DNA of 64,000 nt, taken from assembly GCA_024699855.1 (NCBI GenBank), contig JAMPIQ010000002.1, positions 6,138,001-6,202,000 of the forward strand, in the 5' to 3' direction. Positions 1-11,232 of this stretch are shown here, in pieces (the first letter of the stretch is position 1; the number at the start of each line of letters is the position of its first letter). The stretch is from Aphelenchoides besseyi (Eukaryota; Nematoda; Chromadorea; Rhabditida; Aphelenchoididae). The position numbers and the translations under genes are program-made. The notes below the pieces were generated by a model that made no database searches, had not been told where the DNA came from, and was given only the letters and a program-made list of their open reading frames with translations.

Positions 1-3000
1 TGAGCTCTCAGTTTGTCTATGAAATGGACGACAAGGTCGTAATCCGAATTTGGACACGTTTAATCACGTAGTCACTTGTGTCGTTGACCAATTCAATTCC
101 CCTTCAACACGATTAGCAACCCACCAGTGAAAGGATTTTGCGTCTCACAAAATTCCCGCCATTTTATTGTCATTTTATTTCTCGAGTGTAACAACGTGAT
201 TTTGAAACGTTTCGTTGACTAATTGAGCTCTTTTATTAGCCGTAGGATAACGCCGTTTTGCTGTTAGTGATTCGCTTCCTGCAATCGTCCATTTGGGCAA
301 TTCTATTGCCGGACGAATCGACGTTTTGAGCAGCTTCTGAGAACTCCGTTGATTAGAATCAATAGTCTCGTATCGACTACCACATGTCGCATCACTGTCG
401 ACCACCGCCTACTCACCGTTCCAAAGATCGTTTGCTTTTGAGCCAACCAGACACAACTTAAAATCACAATTTCTGCACGACCATCCTTCGAACGTATACT
501 CCGAATCGGTCATTTGGAGTATTCCAGTTGCTCAACGGTTAATTGCGTATGAAACATCATCCACGAGGGCGCTCAAAAAGTTGGTTTGCAATATGATTTG
601 ATTGTTGTGTTTGTTCTATGAATTCACGTGTTTGTTGTGTGAAGCAATTTCGAACGTGTATTCCTTTTGTTTCAATCTAACTATCAGATGCAATGGTAAA
701 CTCGGCCAATTTAAAGGCGGTTAGTCCGCTTTTCCGCAGCTATTTACAGTGAAAGTTTATCTTTTATGAGCTTACTCGCGCATTTCCAAGCCCATCTCAA
801 TTCAGCTTCTGCCTTTCTATTCACGTCTCTACGGAGCAATTACTCGATGCTCGAAAGAACATCTCGACCGTAAAGCGTGATGTCCGTACTCGCTATCAGC
901 GTCTAATTTTCAAGCTCAGGTATCACAGACGGTTTGTTTTTGAGTCCAAAATAAGATTATCGTCTTGTTGGAGTAAGAAGACTGCAGACCGTAGGGTGTG
1001 TTTACTCACTGGGTTTCTGCGAGTTGTTGTAGCTATTGAGCACGTTGGATTGACCGGAATTTAAAGTTTTCTGCGTAATTAGATGTTGAAAACAGAACAA
1101 CCTGTTTTACAGAAATTATCTTGAAGATATTTTAACTCGAAGCAGACGACCGTTTTTATCCTACACTCTCAATTGACCATCTAAGTGCGAAATGGAATGT
1201 CTTCCGTTATTGCGCGTCGGGCCCTCGGACAATTAAATACAATGGTTGTGAGGCGTAGAAGACGATCAGTTCGAGCGGATACGCGTCGACGACGACGAAT
1301 TACACTCCCGACCAAATTCACGATGAAACGACCGGACAACGTGAATTGGCGGCACTATAGCTCAGTGAATTTGTACTGCAGTCGCTTTCAACCAAAAAGT
1401 CTTCTTGGCATTGATCTGATACAAAGATAAATTGGATGCTTCGATTTTCGTACTTTGTTATTCCAAATCGAAGCTTCCGGTTGGCATTTGGCGAAGTTTG
1501 CGCGTCCATTCGTTTCGCTCAACATTCCTCCCCATTGTTTCAAGACATTCACAAGAATTTTCGATGAGGAAACCGTCGACGCCCAAGACTTTTTACTGAC
1601 CTTTTTCGGAACGTTAATTTTAAGGCGGAATATTCTTCCATGTGCCAATGGTATCGAAGTTGTAAACTCGTGTGTTTCACTATGCGATCATTTGCGTCCA
1701 ATAATTTCGCTTGACTTTAAGATTCATTTTCATTATAAAATGGCTAAGAAGAAGCGTACGATTGAACTTAATTCTTGATCGACAATTGTGATGCCGTGAT
1801 GCGCCGAACCTTTTGGTTTGGAAGTTACACGCCAAGTGGTTTGACATATCGACCGGTTGTTAACTTGTTACTTGGACATTTTGTAGGGAATCTTTGTGCG
1901 TCTGGTACTCGATACTACGGAGAATCAAGATTTAGGAGTAATATCGATGTAGTGTTGTGTAAATGTTGTGTTTTAAGTGGTTTGAATTTCGAGAACTTGG
2001 ATATCACGTGTCAAACATACGATTAACAGTCTTTTGCTTCAATTATTGACACCGTTTGTTCGCAACCACACAAAACCTGTGAACACGAAAGTGCCGTCTA
2101 TTCAGCCACGCAACTGGTTGGCTTTCAGATTGTTCATTTCCCATAATGTTTGTCCCATTTCGTTGATATCTTGCTCGATTTCGACGACCAATTACTCTTT
2201 TCCGGATGTACGAAATTCGATTTCAAGTTAAACACGAAGCTTCGATTAATAACCGGGACCACTTGTCGTTGTTACTCTCAACTCAGCAGTCCTATTTCCA
2301 CTTATTACTTTATTGATTGGTTTATTTCAAATTGAATTGGATTCTTTAGTCCGCTTTTTGAGCTCCGAACACACGGTCAATACGCACAGTCTTCGGAAAC
2401 AAATGCCATCTAATTTGCTGGCTGTGATACTCCAGACTTTAGGCTTTCAATTTGTTTCACACACGTGTTTCCACTTTTGTGAAATTCGGAACTTTGTGTT
2501 CGGCAATGTTTCAAGGATAACTCGCTTCTTTGAAAGCCGTTTCTCAGCATTCGAGCGCAAATTTGCTTGTTAAGAGCTCACACACTTCGTTTGAAGATAT
2601 TTCCGGAGCATGAGCCATAACTTCGTCTAATCAAATTAATTAATTAGAAGCAAAGGAAGCGGAAACATATTCGTTGTCTGTAGTCGCATGTTTAAAATTC
2701 GATGTTTATTTTCGAAGTGAAAGAACCATAAGAAAGTCACTGCAAATGAGATTGAAAGTTTCAGATGCTTGTCATCACTTTCCTCGACTTTTATGTTCTA
2801 TCAGTCTAAGTATTGAACTGAAAATACGATTGTGGATTGCTATTTCTTTGTTCGTGTGCATCCGCCGTAAACTTTCTCTTGACGGCGGAGTGCATTTTGT
2901 CGCAACTTCCGTCTCTGAACTTTGACAAGAAAGATACCACGTAGCAAGAACGTGAATTGTCTTTTTCATGGGGCGATAATTGAAAGGGAAAAAGTTACTT

Positions 3001-3217
3001 TGTTTCTCACGATGTTTGAGACACAAGCTCAATTCAAAGACAATAAACGTGCTCCAATTACGTAAAGTTACAAAGAAATAGTTGCAGAGACAGATTGTAC
3101 AACAAAAACCACGTTAAATTTGCATTCTGTTCTAGACCGGCGCTTGTAATTGCGCGCCGGATTTTGCCTTTGACCTTCTAAAATTTCGTCTCCTGTTTCC
3201 AAAATCGTTCAATCCAG
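1..3217. other. No recognisable gene; non-coding or distal exons
   Basis: I found no open frame with recognisable protein similarity or a chain of phase-compatible exons in this stretch. Open frames are short, and the longest in the 1.2-1.8 kb part are arginine-rich or compositionally odd. The stretch may hold upstream exons, 5' UTR or a large intron of the gene whose last exons lie at 3218-3619. Confidence 0.4.
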
Positions 3218-3619
3218 CTCGGCCAATCTCTCGCCAAACGAATGGGCCAAGTACGATGAATGTGATCGACTCTACGTTGCACTACCGCACAGTCAACTGT
3301 TGTACACCTCCAAATATCGACCAAACGTCAACACTATCGGTTCGAAAACCTACAGTTCGAGTGCACCGCAACGACCCTATTCATCTGCTAGCTCTGCACC
3401 AGCAACCACCAACCAGAATACAACAATCACGATTGGTCGACGTATCGAACCACGTTCACAAAATAGTCTGTGTTCATTTGTTCATGTTGTTGTTTAGTGT
3501 TGTGATGATCTTCTTTTGCATAAAAAAACTTGAAGTTAACTTTCTGATTTACAGGGCACGGTCGCGATTCACGTTATAGTCAAGCGGCCGTACTTGAAGT
3601 TGGAGCAATGGGTATGTAA
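3218..3619 (+). CDS. 3'-terminal exons of an unidentified gene (partial)
   Basis: An open frame without an internal ATG follows a possible acceptor (CCAG ending at 3217) and runs to a possible donor at 3466. It reads through WAKYDECDRLYVALPHSQL and then a Ser/Thr/Ala/Asn-rich stretch ending RRIEPRSQN. A second exon after TTTACAG (from 3555) continues in phase as RHGRDSRYSQAAVLEVG and stops with TAA at 3617-3619. I do not recognise the protein. Because there is no start codon, an upstream exon is required. It ends only 48 nt before the innexin start codon, so it could instead be a long alternative 5' part of that gene, although the phase I could follow runs into the stop. The call rests on composition and splice phase only. 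Confidence 0.35.
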
Positions 3620-3667
3620 ATATAGGTACTAGTAATATGATTCTTAATGAATTTAGTGTTGCAACAC

Positions 3668-6015
3668 ATGTTCGGTGCTCTTTCTTTTCTGCAGTATCGC
3701 GCAGATGACGATATCATAGGTGTGTTTAGACACTGAAACAGTTTACTTATGTTTACAGATCGTCTATCCTATTTCTATACTTCATCTTTTCTAACAATGA
3801 TGGCTGTTTTGGTCTCATTTAAACAGGTAAGTGCGATTTTCTTTATATACTCCAGTTCTTTTTAGTTTGGCGGCCGCCCGTTAGAGTGTTGGGTACCTGC
3901 GCAATTCACCGCTAGTTGGGAAGCTTATGCAGAGATTTATTGTTGGGCTAAAGTAAGTGTATTGATAGAACAGAAAACAAGAAATCATGTTTAAGAATAC
4001 CTATTGGGTTCCATTCAGTGAAGACATTCCAATTGATATTGCGGATCGTGAGTATCATCAAATTTCTTATTACCAATGGGTAGGTCAATTAAGAGCTATA
4101 CACTTTTTATTTTTATTGTAGGTTCCATTCTTTCTCTTATGCGAAGCTGTACTGTTTTACATACCCGCTATGCTTTGGCGAGCATTGGGATCGAAAAGTG
4201 GTATGTCATGTAGGGATCATGATAATCTCTTCAATGTTTTTAGGGATTCGACTAAATGATATAGTTCAAATGGCTACGGAAAAAGAAAACATAGAACCCG
4301 AATATCGACTGAGAACCATCGAATCGTTGGCCCGACATATAGAAGCGGCTTTGCGTAATTGCAGTCATTTTAGTTTGAAAAAATGTCGAATGTTTAGGTT
4401 ATCAACACGCAGCAACATCAAGATCTCAGTACACGTTGCATCGTGTATTCAAGTGCTTTAATCTTAGGTGAGTATATTTCAAAGAAGCAATCCATAATGC
4501 TTTACAGATATTTTGAGTCTTATGTTACGGGTCTTTATTTGGTAAAATAGTTGTTTTCAAACATTTAATGAACATGAGTTTAGGCAACAAAAGTACTCTA
4601 CGTCGGGAATATTCTGACAAATTTATTGCTTATAAACAAATTCCTCGAAACAGATGAGTATTCCATTTACGGATTCGGTGTTCTAAAAGACTTGTTGTTT
4701 GGTAAGATAGTAACTCGAGCATTTGAATGGCTGATTTAAAGGTCGATCGTGGGAAGAAAGCGGAAACTTTCCGAGGTATGTCTTTGAATCAAACTATTGG
4801 ATGTTAATTTTTTAGAGTAACATTGTGCGATTTTGAAGTTCGAGTTCTTGGAAACAATCAACGCCACAGCGTTCAATGTGTTCTTGTTATCAACATTTTC
4901 AATGAGAAGATCTTTGTTTTATTGTGGTTATGGTTTTCGATTCTCTTTGTTCTCGCAACACTCGATGGTCTCTACTGGTTTAGCATTTCGTTGTTTCATC
5001 GTGATCGACTTCGTTTTATTCTTCGACATCTCGAACTCACCTCCGATCCAGACAGACCCGAATTGTTTCGTAAAGAAAATCGAAAACAAGTTGAACACTT
5101 TTTGCGAACTTATGTCAAAGTAATCAGTTCGAGAGTCATGGATTAAACTAATTTGTTTTTAGGTTGACGGAGTACTTATCTTGCGAATGATTGCGTTGCA
5201 TGCCGGCGTAATGTATTGTACAGAGATTACGGATGCGCTGTGGAAACGTTACTTGAGTCAACATCCAGAAAACCTAATCGACGAAGATTCTTCGTTACTT
5301 CATTTTGCAAGGTCATATTCCAGGTGTCAACTTTCAAATAATTGTTGTTTAGAACTCAATCAATACGAAGATCTCGGCATGTTGTTGGGGATAAAAGTGG
5401 CTCATCCGGTTCCTTACAACCGAATCATAACAGCGGCCAACACCAACGACTCTCACGTTTCCTCTCGTATCGACAATCTGGAAGCTTTCGTAATAATCGA
5501 CAGTCGGGTAGTCGATCGTTGCCTAAGAAAGGTGCTGAAACTTCTCGTACGCCTTCGCCAAAAGAAGGACATATGATTGGTGCAACTCAACCATCACAGA
5601 CAACAGGTTGGTATTATCGTTTTTGAGCACTACTTCGGGACCTGTTGTTAAAGTTTAATGACTATAATAACAATCTTTACTAACATGTTTTGTGAATACA
5701 AGTTTTAAAAGTTCACTTTTTCGAATCTATCACAAGTTTCCTGCCGCACTGTGTTTCACAGTCCGTGCAATCTGACTTAAATTTGGTCCAACATTACACC
5801 TAATTATAATATATCAAGTGATTTCCATTACTCCATCGAGCAGACCGGGAAGTCGATCCAGTGGTATAACAAGTGGACGTTTAAAAACTCTTTCTTCATC
5901 GACCTCTTCACCATTTGATGGAGAAATGAAAAGCAAAACAAAGTTCCTGCGCAGACTACGACTAACTGGTTCCGAAGACAAAGGAAAACAGAACGAGACC
6001 ACTGTGTTACTGTAG
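3668..6015 (+). CDS. Innexin (gap-junction channel subunit)
   Basis: Innexins are four-pass plasma-membrane proteins that form invertebrate gap junctions and hemichannels. The start MFGALSFLQYRADDD is followed by DRLSYFYTS and the first membrane segment ending SFKQ. The first extracellular loop carries the family signature FGGRPLECWVPAQF, then EIYCWAKNTYWVPF and the YYQWVPFFLLCEAVLFYIP segment. Later exons give the second extracellular loop (CDFEVRVLGNNQRHSVQCVL), the fourth membrane segment (LLWLWFSILFVLATLDGLYW) and the cytoplasmic part containing VDGVLILRMIALHAG. About eleven exons are joined by short introns in compatible phase. The C-terminal tail is Ser/Arg/Gly-rich. I join the last exon (5819-6015, ending NETTVLL) through a 212 nt intron. 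Reading through the donor at 5607 would instead stop at 5626. The paralogue identity among nematode innexins is not assigned. Confidence 0.9.
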
Positions 6016-6512
6016 ACGGTGAGTATTTGAGAGTACGCGATCTCATTCATGTTTCAGTGCCTCATCGAACAACCCACGAGTCTGAACAATCATTAACAAC
6101 TGAACTCGCACTAATTCTTTTATTTATTTAGTCAATTCGGGTATTTCAATTTTGATACATAGATTTTGTATTTGTTGTTTCGTAGTCGTATATTCAAAAT
6201 CGTATGCCCAGAGGCCTTAAACTTCTCAAAAACCCAATCAACTCCTGCCGAAGACTTTCAATTATGTTTTTTGTTATTCGAATAAATAGCTCAGGATTCT
6301 CGTACTTCTCAATGCAATTAAAGGAAGAAGGTTGATCCAAGTGTTGTTGAACAAAAAGAATATCTGACACGTTTTATTGACAAGTGTGTGTCAGGTGTTC
6401 TAAACTAAAGATTCAGAGAATTTTTATTCGTAAATGTTGTTAACTTTATTTCTTAAAAACGGAGTGGTTACAACAGTCGATCAAGAACCTTCAATACCAG
6501 TTAATCGATGTG
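6016..6512. other. Intergenic, no feature seen
   Basis: This is the space between the innexin stop and the chosen start of the terminal nucleotidyltransferase. It is AT-rich, with no open frame that looks coding and no clear poly(A) signal chosen. Upstream exons of the nucleotidyltransferase could lie here. Confidence 0.4.
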
Positions 6513-8003
6513 ATGAAAAGAGTCATACCAGTGGTTGCTCGAGTAAGTTCAACGGTTTTTATCGCTTTCTTTTCGTATTTAGTCGCGACATAAACAACTC
6601 AAAGTCCCAAAAGACTCAACCAAGCTTGTTCCCGTTCAGCCATCAATTGTCGACATCAGAAAACAATACGCCAATGAAATTGCGCAGCTCAACAAAAAAC
6701 TCGTGGAGTTCGAACAAACAAAATCCTTAAAGTACAGTAAAATTGTTGAAGAACGTTTGCCAGTGATTCAATTGATCGAAAAAGCTATCTGTCGTCCGAA
6801 TCGTTCTCGGTTGATTACCGTTGGCTCATTGGCTACGAATTTAGCATCCGAGAACAAATCCGACATCGATTTATGCTTTCTAACCGAGGAACCAGGCTTC
6901 AGTCATGATTTCTTCAACAACTACGACTTTCGAATGTAAGTTTGTAGTTGCACTCCTTCATGTGATCTTAATGTTTTAGAACATTTATGGATAGTATAAT
7001 CGATCAGATCTGTGCGTTAAAAAATTTGAATCCCGGTCTTGAATTAAAGAAAAACGTCTTTCCGCTTTATTTTGCACGGGTACCCTTGTTGATGTCGTCA
7101 TTCACGAACGATCTTGCCATGGACTTGCAATTTGTTGACTCAAGATACCACGCTATACGGTTAGTTTTCAATTCGATTTCTACTAAGATTTGAATGTTAA
7201 TTTCAGAAATACAAACATGTGTCGAACGTATGCAGCGGTAGGTTCGGAAAATGTTCTGTACTAATCTTCCATTATTTCCAGGCAGATGTACGTTTTCGAC
7301 AAGTTTACTTTTGGCTGCGAACTCTTCTCTACGCTCTGGGAATGAAAAACAGCAAAGAAGGTTTACTTTCTAGTTACCACATTATGCTGCTAGTAATTCA
7401 TTTCTTACAATCTAAGACCGTAAGTTGATTTTCTAGAACTTTACTTACACCTTTTGTTTCTAGAACCCGCCTGTCTTACCAGTTCTTTCGCTCACACATC
7501 CCAATTTGGTTGGACTGAAGCTTACTCTCGAAGAACTTCTTTATCGCATCGAAATGCCATTCAACAAATTAATTGGTATGTTAGTAAACGGACTGTTAAG
7601 TTAAAATTTAGATTGGAAAAGTGACAACCAAATGACAGCCGGCGAGCTGGTTATTGATCTGATCAACTACTACGCAGCTTTTGATCCTTTCAGTCAAGCT
7701 ATCGATATAGGAAAGGGGCGAGTGGAAAAGAAGTAAATGATTCGACCGCAAACCTTTTAGTTGTGTAATTTTAGAAAACGAATTACCAACGAACATCAGC
7801 TGGAACTCTACGATCCCTATTCACCAAAGACGGTCGCAAGTTCGAGAGAAATTCCCACCGCAATCAAATCGACCTTTCAATACATCCAGCGTCAGATGCA
7901 ACGTGGCGACCTAATCAATTCGTTTCCCCATTTTCCGGAATCTCGACGTTTTCGCTACTCGATGCAACACTTAGAAATAACAGGAAGAAATTTCAATAAA
8001 TAA
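6513..8003 (+). CDS. Non-canonical poly(A)/poly(U) polymerase (terminal nucleotidyltransferase)
   Basis: The family adds A or U residues to RNA 3' ends (GLD-2, PUP and TUT type enzymes). The catalytic core starts around residue 70 with ITVGSLATNLASENKSDIDL, which supplies the GS motif and the first two metal-binding aspartates (DID). The third aspartate is in NDLAMDLQFVDS. The central domain follows with RQVYFWLRTLLYALGMKNS and LLSSYHIMLLVIHFLQSKT. The PAP-associated domain has GELVIDLINYYAAFDPF and LELYDPYSPKTVASS. Start chosen: ATG at 6513 (MKRVIPVVAR), because it is the first ATG in phase with the downstream exons; a further upstream exon cannot be excluded. About eight exons. There is no zinc-knuckle or N-terminal inactive domain, so it is a short GLD-2/PUP-like form. 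Whether it prefers ATP or UTP cannot be told by eye. Confidence 0.85.
7995..8000 (+). promoter_or_regulatory. AATAAA poly(A) signal made of the last two codons
   Basis: The final codons AAT AAA before the TAA stop spell a perfect AATAAA. The facing gene (TFIIB) ends only 68 nt away, so the cleavage site must fall in that gap or inside the opposite transcript's 3' end. Confidence 0.6.
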
Positions 8004-8071
8004 ACAACGGAATCTTTTGCAAATTTATAATTAAAGCGCTGTAAGTGACGAGATGATCGTTTGTTCGGAGA

Positions 8072-9208
8072 CTACGAAGACGGAAGTTGATCGACTGGAG
8101 TATCGAACTTGAAATCGGGCGGAAAAAGTTCACCAGCACGCGGGAAAAGCAATTTGTAGGTTTGACGAACAGTCACTTCTGCAGCACCGGCGATCTCGCC
8201 AATTTCTAAATTCCAATTAAACTGTTTATTGTTAGAAAACGATTTGGTACCTTTCGCCGAACGTTTATCTTTTGATGCTTGTGAAGCCATGTAGATAGCT
8301 GCAGCAGCAATTGAGATTGGACTTCGACTAAAATACGAGAATACAATGAATAATACTATGGTCACTAACCCGGCAACCAAATCCAAATCAACAGCTGTTT
8401 TCGCAATACGAGTTGCAGCTGCCTGAATTGCAATTGGCAATCCGAGATTACCACAGAAACGTGACTAAAATTCGAGCAAATATAGAATGGGACATTGTCT
8501 TGCTTTACAAACCATAAAGTCAGCACTTGTAATTTGTTCGAGGTTCGTCTCCAGACATTTGACAATCAACCTAAAACATCGGCCGATTTCCTTTTTCGAA
8601 ACTCGAGAAACAGCACAGATTTCTAAAGGCAAAAGATTAGTTGAGTTAATTGGCTAAAGTTACCTTTGAAAGTACGTGGAACTCCCTCTTTACGACAAGC
8701 GATGTAAAGACATGCAGCCGCCTGAGCTTCATTGTTCTTTCCACGAAGTGCTTTAGAGTCGAGAACATCCTTGTAGATCTTAGCGGCTTGATCTTGGATT
8801 GGACGAGGTAAATGAATACGTTCCGACATCTCGCGAATCACACCAATCGCTTGAGACATTTGACGATCCGTACTGTTAATGTTTTTGCGTTGTGCGTTGG
8901 CCAAACTAAACAAATGAATTAAAGAAGCCGTGATTTGTCATTTCCTACCTTTGATCACCATCGGATGCACCATAACCAACGGCCATTGAAGTGCTGAGAT
9001 CTGAGCCGTTAAAAAGCGGATTTTCTGGAGCTCCCACACGAGATGGATCGTTGCCCGAACGCTCGTTGCTGAATGATCGCCATTCCGTTCCAACATCTAC
9101 GAGGCGATCACCCACCACAAGTCCACATTCTGGACAAACGACATCTCCAGCACGATGATCCTCGATGAGATGAGCGTTCGGATGATTTGGACATCGAAGT
9201 GTACTCAT
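8072..9208 (-). CDS. GTF2B: Transcription initiation factor TFIIB
   Basis: TFIIB bridges TBP-bound promoter DNA and RNA polymerase II in the nucleus. The start [20 protein letters not shown] opens the N-terminal zinc ribbon (CPNH ... CPEC). The B-reader/linker region follows ([29 protein letters not shown]). Two cyclin-like repeats are visible: [20 protein letters not shown] with [20 protein letters not shown], and [20 protein letters not shown] with [20 protein letters not shown]. The protein ends [11 protein letters not shown]. About six exons; overall length matches the roughly 310-320 residues usual for TFIIB. The start codon follows ATTCTTTAG by a few bases, which suggests a trans-splice or 5' UTR intron acceptor. 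It lies downstream of the carrier gene on the same strand. Confidence 0.96.
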
Positions 9209-9498
9209 GTTTATCTAAAGAATAAAAGTTGAATGAAAGCATTTAGTCAAATACACGAATCAGTCACGCGAATCAAGAATAAATCGTAATTTGGTTTCTA
9301 ACCAGTTAAGTTAAAGGTCTTCTTTGTGTTAGAAATGTGTTTATACGCGATATAAGTGGACAATCAGTGATTTCAGAAATCCCGTAAAAACATCTATGGC
9401 ACAAACTACGACTACAAAAAGATTTATAAATCTTCGAAAAAACTTCAAACGCGAATGTTAGCAACTAATTTTTGTGACACTAACAAAAATCCTAATCC

Positions 9499-10453
9499 CT
9501 ATTTCTTCTCTTCCGGCAAATAGCCAAAACGCATTCTGAACTGTTCGAAAAATACAAACATCAAAATGGTGTGTGGTGCAAGTCGAACCCAAGCTGGAAA
9601 GAATCCTTTGAAGAATCCCGAAGGTCCGGTTCGTGCTGTGTAGACGAAACAGTCGACCAGTCCATTGAACTGACCGGGCTTTGCGTTCATAAGTCGAGTT
9701 TTAAGAACATCCATCTAAAGGCACGCCCATAGTCGAGATTTCGAGAATGTACTCACCGGTTGTGTCAAAACAGTAGCCATTGAAGCGGCAACAAATGACG
9801 ACGACAAGTGAGTGTATATGTTGTCCTCCATATAACCCGATTGAATAGCCATTTGTTTGATTTGATCATAAAAAGAAATCTGTCCAATGGTCATCAGAAT
9901 TGCACGTCCAACTGCCATAGTCACACCATTAAACAAATGGCTTACTCCTTCCTGTGTTGCAATGCGATAAACTCCATCAATTGCGTGCTTGTAATTTCTA
10001 CGTTGTTCTGGTGGCAATTTCATGTCGTTTTGCATTCGCACATTCACAAGATCCGCCGGACTTCCAACGATACCACCACAAGCTCCGGAGAAGCCAGCAA
10101 GCAAAACCTTCTGATAGAATGGCATTGCTTTGTCTGCAGGCATCTGGTTCTTGACCGTCTCATAACACGCAAATCTTGTTAAGGAGTAGGTCATTTGACG
10201 AAGAACTGAAGCGGTGAGTCCGTTGTAGAATCCGCCAATTCCATCCGATTTGTAAATCTTAGCAGCCAATGAAGGCAACGTAAGTTTTCCAGTTTGTTGA
10301 GTTTGCAAGTGAACTTTCATTAGATCCAACGGATGTGTACAACCTAAAGTGAACATATAGCTTTATATTATTTGTAAATATCTTACATGCTGCACAAGCT
10401 CCAGCAACACCACCGAAATACCATCGTCCCACACGTTCTTGATTTGCTGTCAT
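9499..10453 (-). CDS. SLC25A10: Mitochondrial dicarboxylate carrier (SLC25A10)
   Basis: This inner-membrane carrier exchanges malate or succinate for phosphate and related anions. Three exons (10453-10387, 10343-9757, 9714-9499) encode the three Solcar repeats. The repeat signatures are visible as HPLDLMKVHLQ, SPADLVNVRMQ and QPMDVLKTRLM. Other family landmarks are RWYFGGVAGACAA near the N-terminus, GGFYNGLTASVLRQMTYSLT, and GFFKGFFPAWVRLAPHTIL in repeat 3. The HPLDLMKVHLQTQQ form and the CxH... spacing favour the dicarboxylate carrier over oxoglutarate or uncoupling-protein relatives. Length of about 290 residues is normal. The ATG follows TTTTTAG by 9 nt. It ends 290 nt before TFIIB starts, on the same strand, so co-transcription is possible but not shown. 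Confidence 0.93.
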
Positions 10454-11232
10454 TACGATTGCTCTAAAAATGAAGTAAAATTAGAAACGATAAGTGCATG
10501 GGTTTGTCAAGGGGAAGACCCTCGTTGAAAATATGAAAAAGAGCAGCACTAAAAAAGGAATCCGGAAAGTCGGTGGTTCGACAAAGGTAAATAACAAATC
10601 AGTCGATGCGAAAGTTTGCACGCGCTTAATTGTTGGTCTGAATAACCTCTGACCCGAGATACACCAAATTAGGAGTTATCAACTAAACCGCCGGTTAAAG
10701 GAAACCCGAAACAACATTTTTCATGACGCCCCCATGATCTATGCTCGCGAACTTTGACGTCTGAAAGGTGGCTGAGTGAACGTTAGACGGCGAAGAAAAG
10801 TCAAAGTGTTCAGCCAAGTGCATACGCGGGAAAGTTTCTCGTCCAATAAAACAGCTGGCAAAAAACGTTTTATAGTGTTTTATTCGACAAAGCACTAGAT
10901 TGTCTACTTACCTTAAACCTCAAAAGTGCTCGAACATCCAACCAAACAAACTACGAAATGTTAGAAAACCGTGGAAATAGGTTGAGAAATCATACGAACA
11001 AGAGAAGCGTTAGATCGGTAAACTTTTTGGCATCATGTCGATTATGTGAAAGAGCGGTGGAGTTCTTACTTTGCGTGAATTGCAATGCCGGTTGCGAAAC
11101 AGTGGGCAAAACGCCAAAACGAGAACATTCCTGTCGAAGTTAAAACTTTAGTGAGGAGTCGACTGTTGATTTACTAAATCGACATTTTTGAGTATAAACG
11201 AGAAATCTGTTGAGTCTAACAATTTCTCATTA
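10454..11232. other. Divergent intergenic region (SLC25A10 / capping enzyme)
   Basis: This region lies between two start codons pointing apart, so it should carry both promoters. I saw no TATA-like element that stands out and no coding exon I could support. Short open frames on both strands do not resemble proteins. Confidence 0.4.

Noticed and set aside
1185..1430. Arginine-rich open frame that could suggest a DNA-binding protein
   Set aside because: Low-complexity Arg repeats arise easily in this base composition; no domain and no exon partners.
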